A model generated the notes under the pieces. That model was given only the letters and a program-made list of their open reading frames with translations. It was not told where the DNA came from and ran no database searches. This document shows, piece by piece, positions 43,376 through 53,610 of a stretch of DNA of 64,000 bases; positions within the stretch are counted from its first letter, which is position 1; every line of letters begins with the position of its first letter. The stretch is from Liopterus haemorrhoidalis (taxonomy: Eukaryota; Arthropoda; Insecta; Coleoptera; Dytiscidae). The stretch is taken from the NCBI GenBank assembly GCA_963971575.1, contig OZ020616.1, positions 58,324,907-58,388,906 of the forward strand, given 5' to 3'. Made by a program: the position numbers and the translations under genes.

Positions 43376-45007
43376 CAGTTACGGTCAAAATAATAAATAC
43401 ACCTAATATAGTAACCTTATTATTTGTAGTTCGATCACTAAATAAATTCATATTTTTATTTTTACTGGCATAACCAATAAAGCACTTTATGAGCTATTAA
43501 ATCCATAATATTTATCAAGAAGTATTTTGATTTTTCTGAAAACACTGCCTGACATGGTTGGTCAAAATAATAAATACATTTCCTAAAACTCATAAAAATA
43601 ATTTCATAACGGAGTTAAGACAGGTTCAGACAAGTTCATAATGTAGTTATAAGTATATGTTTTACAAAAAAACATATTTAGTTTTGTTCAAATTATTGCA
43701 AAGATGGGTAAGAATAAGCATTGTGGTAGTGAAATGAGCAACTTGATTAAAAAATTAAAAATGATGGCAATTCTTTTAGAAGATTTGCTAATATTATGGG
43801 TTGCTCTTTGGGAATGGTACAAAATGCCATCAGTCACTCATTTAAAGAAGAAACCCGGGGTAGACCACACAAAACTTTAAAGAACGAAGATAAAGGCTTG
43901 GTAAAGGAAGTGAAAAAAATCATTTAATCTCATCAACTAATTTATTAACCGAACTAAAACCGAATATTTCTGCACGAACCATTAGAAGGAGGTTGGCAGA
44001 GCATAACTTAAAATCATGTTCGCCTAGAAAAGTACCATTATTAAAAACAAGACACTTACAAGCCCGTAAGGAATATGCTATAAGAACACATTTACTGGTA
44101 TGGTGCAGAAGGTATTAAAAAATGGAGAAATATTTCATTTAGTGACGCAAGTAAATTTATGTTGTTTGGAAATGATGAGAAAAAATTTGTTAGGCGTCCT
44201 CCAAACCAGGCGTTTAACCCTAAGTACACGAAAAAAACCGTTTAACATGGAGAAGGTAAGATTTTAGTTTGGGTTTGTTTTTCTTGGTATGGTATAGGTC
44301 CATTATTTCGCATAGATGAGATAATGATGAAATAAATTTACATCCTAATTTTGGAAACTATTATGCTACCCTATGCGGAATGGAATATGCCACTAATATG
44401 GATCTACCAGCAAGATAACGACTCTAAACACACGGCTCGTGCAACAAAAACATGGTCCCAGAAAAACTATTTTCAAGTTTTATCTTGGCCTGTTCAATTA
44501 CCCGATTTTAATCTAATAGAAAATCTTTGGAAAATAGTAAAGGATGGGGTTGAGCAGGAAAAACCGAGGAACAAAAATGCATTATGGACTGCTGTTCAAG
44601 AAGCTTGGTACAGCATTCCTGTAGAGAGCTGTCAACGGCTCATCGAGTCGATACCCAAACGATATCGGGCCGTTTTGGCAAATAAAAGGCATGCTATTGA
44701 TTACTAAGATTATAAAAATTAGTATTATGTAATTAGTAACAGTAAAATGAATAATAAATTTTATATTTGATTAAATTTTCTCGATTGTATTTATTATTTT
44801 GAGCAACCGTTTCAGGTAGTGTTTTCACAAATATCAAAATATTTCTATCACCATATAGTATTTCTTGATAAATATTATGGATTTAATAGATCATAAAGTG
44901 CTTTATTGGTTATGCCACTTAGAATTAAAATATAAATTTATTTAGTGTTCCAACTACAAATAATAAGGTTAGTGTATTAAGTGTATTTATTATTTTGACC
45001 GTAATTG
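43376..45007 (+). mobile_element. Tc1-like element with IR/DR ends
   Basis: 1632 bp, TA at 43374-43375 and 45008-45009. Inverted ends of about 205 bp each carry an outer and an inner copy of GGTCAAAATAATAAATACA: outer 43383-43402 and 44982-45001, inner 43559-43578 and 44786-44805 (the right pair inverted). This is the IR/DR layout known from Sleeping Beauty and related Tc1 elements. The transposase between them is degenerate. Confidence 0.9.
43704..44707 (+). pseudogene. Tc1 (DD34E) transposase pseudogene
   Basis: The N-terminal paired-like region is in broken frames, with the ETRGRPHK linker (about 43850), NISARTIRRRLAEHNLKS (43964-44020) and KILVWVCFSWYGIGPL (about 44250-44300). The C-terminal frame 44351-44707 is open: IYQQDNDSKHTARAT holds the second Asp and LPDFNLIENLWKIVK the Glu, with 34 residues between. 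Premature stops and frameshifts in the first two thirds make it inactive. Confidence 0.88.
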
Positions 45008-45031
45008 TAGTTTTTATCATAGCATTACATA

Positions 45032-45790
45032 GTGTGGCACCTGTTTGCTGATGATTTAAAGCTTTTTCGCAAAATCGAAACTGTATTAGATGCTGAGCTA
45101 CTGCAGGCAGACATTAACAGTCTTCATTTGTACTGCCGAGAAAATAAACTATTCTTAAACTATGACAAATGCACAGTAATAACTTTTACAAGAAATAAAA
45201 ATATTATAACTTATAACTATAATTTTAATGGCACTCGTATCTCAAGAACTGATGTTGTTAAAGATTTGGGAGTACTATTTGACTCCAAATTAACATTTGA
45301 ACCCCACATTAACAACATTGCAGCTAAATATTTTATAATGCTAGGTTTCGTGATTAGATCAACACAACATTTTAAATCAGTAGCTGCATTAAAATCATTA
45401 TATTTTGCTTACGTTTTAAGTAACATTCAATTTGACTCTGCAATTTGGAATACCTCATACGAAACTTACATTAACAAGTTAGAATGAATTCAAAAAAAAT
45501 TTGTTAAATACCTTTGTGTTAAGAATAATTTATTCTATACGGATTATCATAACCCTTGTTTGTGAGTTCCAATTATTAACTTTAAATGACCGTCGTATTT
45601 TGTCCGACATGAAAATGCTGTTTAAAATCCTTAACAGGTTGATATAGTTACTTACAAAACTTACCGCGGAACGGAAAGATCAATTTTTTTAGGTGGACTC
45701 GTAAAAATATGTAAAAACAATTTCTATCCAATTTTGCTCCAAAAAATAGTCTTATTAAACGTTTCTACACCCTCCGATAAAATTATTTAA
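45032..45790 (+). pseudogene. non-LTR retrotransposon reverse transcriptase fragment
   Basis: The open frame 45032-45487 starts just before LFADDLKLF, the catalytic F/YADD box of palm motif C, and continues through CRENKLFLNYDKC and DVVKDLGVLFDSKLTF to YVLSNIQFDSAIWN. This is the order seen in jockey-type elements. After 45487 homology continues in broken frames to about 45790. The upstream RT motifs and endonuclease are absent. The fragment begins 25 bp after the Tc1 element's right end. Confidence 0.85.
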
Positions 45791-46092
45791 CTTTGCCATT
45801 GTTGTTTTTCTATAGAACGTAATGTGTTAAATTTTGACTGTTCAGTATAGTGGATGGTTCATTTAACAGATAATTTGTATAACCAAGTGTGGACCATAAC
45901 TGCAAATATTTACTGTAAAAATCTTTGTTGGACATAAAAACTAAGATCAATTTTGGATTGTTGAGAAAATTGCCTTGGTTTTATAGATCTCGGCAGTTCC
46001 TTCCGTTTGTGGAAACCCTTTCAATTTCCGGTATCAGTCCACTTTAAGTCCAGCTTCAACACAAAAATAAATTGACAAAGAGTATGAACTTA
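45791..46092. other. unassigned stretch
   Basis: No repeat or coding signal recognised. Confidence 0.3.
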
Positions 46093-46544
46093 TAGTCGGA
46101 TTGCTGATAGGTGACTGTTCGTTGCTACAATTATCGATATACAATACTATATGCTTTCTCTGTCTATATCATTATAATTATTTGCATACCCAGAGTAACG
46201 TATAGTGACGCAAGTTGACAACTAACCTTCCAAATTATTTTAATAAAAAACAAAGCATTAGAAAGAAACGGGATGATTCGTAGATATATTTACTAATTAG
46301 AGCACGAAAATAAATTCACAGCAGTACTCAAACAAACAAAATTATTAATTTTAAGGTAATAATTATAAATAAGAAAAAACTTATACTCATACGTAAATTT
46401 TGGATTATAATTTGTTGTTTAATTAAATTAAATTTTTATGTTTCTTCTAAGTACAAAGTAATAAAATATTAAGTAAAAATATATTTATTCATATAATATA
46501 TTGCTACAAGTTGTATTTAAATGTTTATTTTTATTTTAAAAAAA

Positions 46545-47185
46545 TTAGTCATTGTAATGCATGATGATATCGTCGTCATCTGAACTATCGCTGTCATTTC
46601 TTATATTTATTATTATTGGATTAATATCATCAACAATCCTTTCCCTTTCCCACCATTCATTCATTAAATTTTCGATTTTTTTAATAGATTTTGCCCAAGT
46701 TTCACAACTAATTTGATCACAGGCTACTTGCCATATTTTCGTTATCACTATATCCGTTTTGACCAATATGTCTATCATAATATTTTTTTGTTATACCCCA
46801 AATTAGTTCAATGGGGTTAAACTGGCAGTGATAAGGAGGTAATCTTAGTACTTCATGACCATACGTTTTTGCCAATAAAATAAACTGGTTCAGATTTTAA
46901 TTTCCTTCGTTTTCTCGTGATTTTGTTAGTGAGAAGTTCAGATTTATTACATTTTATAATTCTACGAATTGTTGATTCCGAAATCTTCAAGGCAGCTGCT
47001 ACTCTTTGACGGACACAATATAGAGAAATAAGTGGGCCATTGTTCTCTTTTTCGGAATTAAAATATTCCAGCAGATTTAAAATTAAAGTTTGTGAATTTA
47101 ATAATTGGCCGCAAGATCTATTAATTAATATTATTAACAGACACTGACAGCTATGACAAATAACAAAAAACATTTTTAAAATCAC
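46545..47185 (-). pseudogene. DDE transposase pseudogene, middle deleted
   Basis: The N-terminal frame (47185-46853) has QRVAAALKISESTIRRIIKC, a helix-turn-helix. It then jumps to the C-terminal region: VLRLPPYHCQFNPIELIWG (about 46848-46795), with the catalytic Glu in NPIEL, and the frame 46778-46545 with CETWAKSIKKIENLMNEWW and an Asp/Ser-rich end. The segment with both catalytic Asp residues is missing. NPIE is the IS630/Tc1 form of the third catalytic motif. Confidence 0.75.
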
Positions 47186-47201
47186 TGAAAAATGGTAACT
47201 A

Positions 47202-47607
47202 CAGTCTGTTCCAAACGGTTAAGCGGAACTAAATGGGAATTTTGTTCTTTTAGGTTGTCACGAGAAGGGACCTTGCTAGGGTTATTTCATTTTTCACGTT
47301 AGAATGTCAAAATTTAAAATTCCACCAATGAAACCATGGAAACGAAGTATATATGTCAAAATTAAATTATTTTTTAATATATTTTAATGACAAAAATATA
47401 AATAATTGGGAAATTTGTAATAAGAATGACACAAAAAATTAACATATAAAGAAAATGACATTTTAAAATGATGAAAAAAATCACCAAAAATGTTTATTGT
47501 AAGTATGATTTACAAAGCTTAAAAAAAACGGCCGAAAAGCACGATTTAAACGATGAAAGTAAGTAGATTGTAAAATCTAGTTCCGCTTAACCGTTTGGAA
47601 CAGACTG
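47202..47607 (+). mobile_element. MITE X, copy 2
   Basis: 406 bp, ends CAGTCTGTTCCAAACGGTTA and inverse, TA on both sides. Same orientation as copy 1. It is inserted in the 5' flank of the DDE transposase frame; the matching part of the fragment at 48343-48440 (TAATCTAGTTACCAATTTTC) shows the uninterrupted sequence. Confidence 0.9.
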
Positions 47608-47680
47608 TAGATTATTATATGAATGCACTATTTGATACATACATGTTACAGTCACCTATCAGCAATCCGACTATAACACC

Positions 47681-47815
47681 CATGCATTGCTAAGGTCTCG
47701 GAATCGAATCCTGTTCAGGCAAGGAATTTTCATTGAAAAATTATAATTGTCCTGACAAATTGCCTTAGTAGCAAAGGCCATTAAAAAACATAAGCGGGTA
47801 AACCAAAAAAGCGTA
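47681..47815 (+). mobile_element. tRNA-derived SINE-like repeat, copy 2
   Basis: Lacks the A-box end and begins at GCATTGCTAAGGTCTCGGAA, has TCGAATCCTG (B box region), then TTTTCATTGAAAAATTATAA and TTGCCTTAGTAGCAAAGGCC, co-linear with the reverse strand of 16300-16420. Confidence 0.55.
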
Positions 47816-48342
47816 AATCGAGCAAAACTTGTATATATCATAAAAGGCGTGTCGCGTTGTTCGCGGTAGTTTGTACATATGTACTTGTGTATCAGGGCTA
47901 CATCATGTAGAAACTGGTGTGACGGCACGTATCTGGCGGCGGGCATCCAATTCATCAACGTCCCCCGCCTTTACGCCCGCCGCCTCTCTTCCATATCCAC
48001 AGCCAGCAATTAATATCGTGCACCGGGGGGGCGGGTGATGACAAATATTGAACGCGCGCGGTACGGGGGGGGGCGGCAGGCAGGCCTGTTAATTACAGGT
48101 GGATTGATGATCCAGAGGTGTTTGGGATTTGTGGTGGCCTATGGTTAATTTGAGGACATTGATGGAGTGACCGGGATTTAACGATTAACCACAAAAATAT
48201 AAAATAAACCCAAACAACCAGTTCCGTCACTATTTCTGCTGACTTAACAGTGGACTGTCTTCCAGTACTTCCGTAGGATTTCAAATATTTCCCTATTATT
48301 TCAAATATTTCTCAAGTATATATTTCAAATATTTCCTAATAT
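47816..48342. other. GC-rich patch and TTTCAAATATTT repeats
   Basis: 47925-48090 has several G/C runs (CCCCCGCCTTTACGCCCGCC, ACGGGGGGGGGCGGCAGGC) in an AT-rich context. No frame of interest. 48275-48340 and 48570-48670 carry repeated TTTCAAATAYTT motifs, interrupted by the transposon fragment at 48343. Confidence 0.4.
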
Positions 48343-48570
48343 AGTCGGATTGCTGATAGATGACTATTACATGTATGTATCAAGTAGTGCATTCATATAA
48401 TAATCTAGTTACCAATTTTCAGCAATTTAAAAAATGTTTTTTGTTATTTGTCTTAGCTGTCAGTGTCTGGTAATAATATTAACTAATAGACCATGCAGCC
48501 AATTATTAAATTCACAAACTTTAATTTTAAATCTGCTGGAATATTTTATTTCCGAAAAAGAATCAAATTT
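48343..48570 (+). mobile_element. 5'-end fragment of the 46093 element
   Basis: TAGTCGGATTGCTGATAGAT, then AAATGTTTTTTGTTATTTGT and CTGCTGGAATATTTTATTTC, co-linear with the reverse strand of 47673-47045 but without MITE X. It ends near AAAAGAATCAAATTTG. Confidence 0.8.
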
Positions 48571-48670
48571 GAAATACTTTTTAAAAGCATGTTGTATTTC
48601 AAATACTTTTTATCAGGGATGACTAATAGTATTTGTTATTTCAAATACTATGATCAGTATTTAAAATACT

Positions 48671-49185
48671 TTTACTGAATATTTGACACAGCTCTGTCCG
48701 TAGGCAACTTTCTTACCACGGAGTCACGATAACTCTAATAGCACTTAATATTTAATTACTTTATTTATTATTTGAAAATTCTAAAAATAAATCCCCTTTT
48801 AAATAATAAAAACTTAAAACTTTTGAATGGGTGAAAAGTTTGCTTAGAAACAATTTAACTCTCATCTTTAACAGAATTACAACAACAAAAAAAACTTGAA
48901 GAGTAGTTGTAAACAAAAAGGCGATCCCATTATAAGGCGGATGGTTCCTTTACATATCCCTGTCATAAATCCAGAGAGTCTCCGACACAAAAGGACGAAG
49001 GAGAATGTTAAAAAGAACCATAAGAAAACTAGTAGCGAACTTGTACAAAAGGAAATATAATACCAGTGTTAACTTTGCCATCAGACTTCAAAAGGATCAT
49101 CACTGCAATTACTAGGGAGATGTACTTTGTAAAGAACACTATTCAGCTCGTATTTATCCGAGTTTTAACACATTTTAGCACGCAG
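48671..49185. other. unassigned stretch
   Basis: No repeat or coding motif recognised. Confidence 0.3.
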
Positions 49186-49248
49186 CTCTGGAGCAGTGTT
49201 CCTCAACCGACGGTCCGCGAACGGGTGCAGGTCGGAAGCAGAATCTAA

Positions 49249-49847
49249 TACCCTTTTCACACTAGATCTTTAAGATCGGATGTTAAAGTGAATGTATCTT
49301 TAAACGCTAATGTGAAACCGTACGGCCTCGGTTAAACACAAGCGATGTTTCAGAGATCTGCGTCTTAAACTTCGTACGCATTGCCAACTTAATTTCTATT
49401 ATAAAAAAATACTCCTTGAATTTGTGCTGTCAACATTTTATATTATCATAAACAAGAATACTGTATTATATCGACGTTATAAGAAGTTTATACTTATTGT
49501 TATAATAAAATTATTTATTTTAATAATGTGTTTAATAAAATACAGAGCTACAATAATTGAGATAAAATGGATCGACTTACATGTTAATACAGGTGTAATA
49601 TATTCTTTATTATAGTGCCTTTATTGTAGAATGAAATGAAATATCCTTAATTGTTTATAATAATTCAAAATGAGCGTCTGCGCAGGCAGTTCAAAACTGG
49701 TAATTTCATGACGGTAACTTAAGGACAAAATTACTGTAGCTGATGACAGCACCAGAGATTTAAACATCAAGTGTGAAAGCATACCGATCTTAAACATCGG
49801 TGAACTTTAAAGATCACTCGTCTTAAAGATCTAGTGTGAAAAGGGTA
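49249..49847 (+). mobile_element. 599-bp MITE with TAA duplication, copy 1
   Basis: Ends TACCCTTTTCACACTAGATC and inverse, flanked by TAA (49246-49248, 49848-49850). Subterminal zones share TCTTTAAGAT/ATCTTAAAG and AACATCGG motifs. Copy 2 lies inverted at 63242-63809. TAA duplication suggests PIF/Harbinger. Interior ORFs are AT-rich and unconvincing. Confidence 0.83.
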
Positions 49848-49910
49848 TAACCGGTTCGTGCTACACTCTAAAAAAGTAGTGTCAAAAGGACTTCATGATA
49901 CATTAAAAAA

Positions 49911-50944
49911 GTTATGTGAAGTGTGAATCTTCACACATTTCAGGGTTTCGCAGGTATTTAGTAACTGAATGATGATTATTTGGGATGCCAAAACAAATTT
50001 TATGTTAAAATATTTTTTTATTAATTTTAATTCGAATGCCTAATACCATTATTTGGGTTTCTTAATATTTGCAGTATATTTTTTATATAGCAAGGTTCAT
50101 TAATATTTTGAAAATTGCGCCTACGGCTTCCATTGGTTGTTTAAGTCAAAAACTCCGCCCCTCTGATTTCGTATACATTCAAACATAGAATTAAATTATA
50201 ATTTCAACACTTCCCACTGGTTATTTAATTTACACTTTTAAAAATTAAATGCAAGATTTGCCGAAAATAACTAGAATTTTGACAATTTAAACAAAATAAA
50301 AATTCAAAAAAAACACAGAAAAAATAAAAATTGACGGGAATCGAACAGTAGTTTGCAACTTAATATGTTACCACTGGACTACGGACGTTCACTCGTTTAC
50401 TGTGTTAAATAACGGATTAAATATTTTATAAAAATATTTAACATATTTTAGTTAAAAATACAAAAAATACGTTATTTTCCGAAAACATAATCTGATCAAA
50501 AATTACCGTTGTACTATTCCGGTTCACACCATTGTACATTACTTAGAATTTTTTCAAATTTTTAGTTTAAACCATCTGGGCTACAGGATGTGGGACAAAA
50601 TTTATTTTGCACAATTTTAGCAAAAACTGCGTCAAAATAATTTATTTTGCAAAAATAAATTTTTTATTGTTAATCCACGTACCAAGGGCTTTCATTTGAT
50701 ACTCTACACAGAATTATAAAAAAAAAAATTTTTTTTTCGATTAGCACATATTTTTTTAATATTTTTAGGGGGATTTGTTTTTTAGATGCTTTAGTATTTT
50801 TCCTATGTGCGGGTCAAAGAGTTGTATAACCATGCCAAATTTCAACTTTCTAGGTTTAGCCGTTTGGCTACAATTTTTACCGAACAGACAGACAGACAAC
50901 AAAATGACGGTATAAGGGTTTTTTGGTCATACCTACAAAACCCT
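49911..50944 (-). mobile_element. complete family H element
   Basis: Left: GTGTGAATCTTCACAC hairpin, AGGGTTTCGCAGGTATTTAG. Body with ATTGGTTGTTTAAGTCAAAA, tRNA-like block at 50331-50393, CATCTGGGCTACAGGATGTG, a short (ACAG)n at 50884-50897. Right: TTTTTTGGTCATACCTACAA and AACCCTAAAAAT. The right end abuts a Z fragment at a position that is a T-run in the other Z copy. Confidence 0.82.
50331..50393 (-). other. tRNA-like block inside H element
   Basis: Reverse strand: CGTAGTCCAGTGGTAACA (good A box, tRNA-Gly-like) and TGTTCGATTCCCGTC (good B box), about 62 bp in all. It is the most tRNA-like of the series. The anticodon arm is shortened and no acceptor pairing is visible. Confidence 0.55.
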
Positions 50945-51345
50945 AAAAATGAGGAATTGGAAAAGACTTTTTGATCTTTAATATATTTCATCTCCTGCCA
51001 TATAAACATTTACCTACACTCATACATACATATTTTATGTATATTTAATTTATATAATTTTCTTTACTAATCTTCTTCATTTTCTATTATATCTAAAAAT
51101 TACACTTAAAATCAAATGTCCGCCATTTTTATCTTCATAAGAACTAAGTTATAAGTTATAAGACCAGCATTTGGTAGTTACTATGATAGGAACTTTTATA
51201 GTAACATGTTACTAAATATTGTAGCAACTTTTGTCTTACGGAATACGAAATACCCCAAAGTTACTATGATAGTAACTGACCTTGCTCATAGTGACAAATT
51301 TAGTTACTATCATAGTAACTGAGTTACAGAATTGGTCTGATATAG
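50945..51345 (-). mobile_element. element Z, partial copy
   Basis: Inverse of about 19878-20826 without the DD41D insertion: GACTTTTTGATCTTTAATAT, CCGCCATTTTTATCTTCATA, TAGTTACTATCATAGTAACT and the end TTACAGAATTGGTCTG. It shows the empty site for the element at 19931. Confidence 0.8.
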
Positions 51346-51848
51346 ATTTTTAAAATAAATTGCATCCCTAGATATAAAACACCAAAAGAACGCCATGCAC
51401 ACAGGTTGAAAGGAACACTCCACTAAATGCATCGCAAGTCGTCAGTGTAATTCGAGATATTTGAAAAGCAACTTCCATATTCGAGAATACCCCCCTCTAT
51501 TCTATAGGGGGAGGGGTTAGGATATTATATCGGAGGCGGTAAATTCACGTGTCGTCGATATGATTGTAATGGCATATCTGTGCGAGGTCGTAGGCGGCAG
51601 GAATAGGGGCGATTACACAGAGAACGGCGACCCAATTTCCCATTGATCTCATATGAAATTCAAATGGACCACACTTTATACCCATCTCAAACAACAGACA
51701 ATCCACAACCGGCAATTAACAAATATCCGGAATAGGTATTCCATAACTGTACGCTAAATTAAATATGTTTTAAAATCAATAAATATCAGACGGACTGCAA
51801 AGAAATACATTATTTTAAAGTACAAACTAATTTTTTTCCAGAAATTTT
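51346..51848. other. unassigned interior of the hAT-like element
   Basis: Slightly GC-richer around 51485-51660. No transposase motif visible. Confidence 0.3.
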
Positions 51849-51910
51849 TACCGACCGCCAACAATTATAAGGGAGGTATTGTGATCATACCGATTTCGCA
51901 ACGTTTCTAT

Positions 51911-52326
51911 AGGGTGACCATTTTCTTAAGAAGGCAATGCAGAAAATTATTATTATTATTATATTATTTATTTTACATCGGCCTTTATTTCTGCAACGAG
52001 GCTAATCGCCGATGGCAGGGGGCGAGCTCCTACACCTGGATGAAGGGTGAATGATTGTGAAAATGAGAGTAATGTAAACATATTATTCTCGCCCGAATAA
52101 TATCACCAACGAAGCAGGCTCGAACCACAGACCGGGCAGTCGTACTGGGTTTCCACCAGTACAAACCGCACGACTAAATGCGCTCGGCCACCACGTTGGC
52201 ACAATGCAGAAAAAAGGTCCTCATTTCCGCAAATATAAGTTACAAAATGCGGGACAATGCGGGCCTTTTGCGGGACGCATCTTAATGCGGGACAAAATGT
52301 TAGAATGCGGGACGAATGGTCACCTT
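51911..52326. mobile_element. ~416-bp MITE in G
   Basis: Ends AGGGTGACCATT and inverse AATGGTCACCTTA. TAGGGTGACCAT-type ends occur in hAT-like MITEs. It contains ATGCGGGAC repeats near its right end and a SINE. The exact limits and target duplication are uncertain. Confidence 0.55.
51947..52202 (-). mobile_element. tRNA-derived SINE with 11-bp target duplication
   Basis: Flanked by AATGCAGAAAA at 51936-51946 and 52203-52213. Reverse strand: GTGGTGGCCGAGCGCATT (A box), a long arm with GTACTGGTGGAAACCCAGTAC, and TGTGGTTCGAGCCTGC (B box). The long hairpin before the B box suggests a type II tRNA (Ser/Leu) ancestor. Then come a ~150-bp body and an (AAT)n tail. A pol III head, simple-repeat tail and perfect duplication together identify a SINE. 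Confidence 0.88.
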
Positions 52327-52378
52327 ACGTTTCGACTATTTTTAGCATGATGTCTGTCGGTCTGTCTATCTGTCTGTT

Positions 52379-52410
<32 letters not shown>

Positions 52411-52880
52411 CGTCCGTCTGTCTGTCCGTCCGTCTGTCTGTGTACACGTGTAGGGCAAATTCGGATAAAAGAATTTTTATGAAACATATTTAAGCTTTTG
52501 ACATCAATGGCACAAGTTGATCAACTTTTCGTAAAAATAGGTTGACTAGAAATGGGAGTTTACTCGTGTCGATTTTAAGATTTTTACGAATATTTCATAA
52601 CAGAAAAATATTTCGAAAAAAATTATTTAACAAAAGTTGCTATAAAAACAACAACTAACAAATTTTGAGACATTTTTTGATAAAACGAAAAAATTTAGAT
52701 ATTTTTCGAAATTTTTTCCAAGTATCAATTTTTTCATAGTTTTATGTAACGTTTCCATGGTCATGATAAATAATATCTGTTAGAAAATATTAGGCCAAGT
52801 TATTTCTACTCTGCTGCTAAAATGTATTTTATACAAGTACTTTATGATGGCGGTCGGTCCTGTGATGGCCACAGCTTTAA

Positions 52881-53394
52881 CCCTTAACTGCATGAATTTT
52901 TATTTTTGGCTGAAATAATTCATGAGCATTAGGAATTGGTTCTTATTGATAGAAAAATTAATTAAAAAAATATATTTAAAATATTAATTATTATTTTCAT
53001 AAAATAATAATTAAAATAATAATTTAGGGTTTGTGCCATACATGGAATATTATGATTCTACATTATGTTACAAAAGAAAATGATTCCGTATTATTTGCTC
53101 GTCAATTGCTAGGTGTTCTTCATTAGGGATTAAAAGCAGTCGCCCTCGAATTTTTGAAAGAAAAGGTCGTATCTTCTATTGTCCTTTCTCAATAAATTCA
53201 GAGTTATCGTTGTGCAAATTCCGCTTGATATCCTCAAATCTATTGCAGCCCAATACTTGAGATACTGCAGGATCCATTGCTGTGTATGTGGCATATATGA
53301 ACATTCATGAAGAAACGTTCTGATTCAGTTTTAAAAGTAAAATAAAAAATAAAAATCGGAATGTGCTATATATGGCACACTATGCGGTAAAGGG
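52881..53394 (-). mobile_element. deleted piggyBac element, copy 2
   Basis: 514 bp, TTAA at 52877-52880 and 53395-53398, ends CCCTTAACTGCATG and inverse CCCTTTACCGCATA. It contains the same transposase fragment as copy 1 on the reverse strand (53090-53290), with frameshifts. It is inserted just beyond the 3' hairpin of a G element. Confidence 0.9.
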
Positions 53395-53610
53395 TTAAAT
53401 TGAAATGCGGCCGAAAAAGACCTACTTTTTGGCCATGGTACACTAATAACTATTTAGTTACTAGTGCAAGTAAATATTTATAATTTATTGTTCTACTAGC
53501 CGTAAATTATTATTTTTTTTTTTAATACACTCTCTTAAATATGATTTTAAAATTTTCGTGAACCGGATATATTTAGCAGCGAACCGACGGTTGAGAGCCC
53601 TGCTCTAGAC

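Larger units (their letters stand above)
46093..47673 (-). mobile_element. deleted IS630/Tc1-mariner-type element carrying X
   Basis: Ends TAGTCGGATTGCTGATAGGT and its inverse ACCTATCAGCAATCCGACTA, flanked by TA. It encodes the two ends of a DDE transposase on the reverse strand, and holds MITE X at 47202-47607. Its 5'-end part recurs at 48343-48570. Without X it is about 1.17 kb. Confidence 0.78.
51849..52877 (+). mobile_element. family G element with nested MITE and SINE
   Basis: 5' end TTTTTACCGACCGCCAACAA to GATCATACCGATTTCG (51897). It resumes at 52327 with CGACTATTTTTAGCATGATG and a long (GTCT/GTCC)n tract at 52350-52442. The 3' end is GATGGCGGTCGGTCCTGTG with hairpin CTGTGATGGCCACAG, cut by piggyBac at TTAA 52877. 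Confidence 0.78.
49194..53602. mobile_element. hAT-like element enclosing a nest of insertions
   Basis: Left end CAGTGTTCCTCAACCGACGG and right end, inverted, CAGGGCTCTCAACCGTCGGT. Flanking 8-bp sequences CTCTGGAG (49186-49193) and CTCTAGAC (53603-53610) match at 6 of 8 positions. The CAGTG..CTCAAC ends and 8-bp duplication are hAT traits. Between them lie a Harbinger-type MITE, H, Z, G, a further MITE with a SINE, and piggyBac. The original interior left is about 1 kb and non-coding. Confidence 0.65.
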
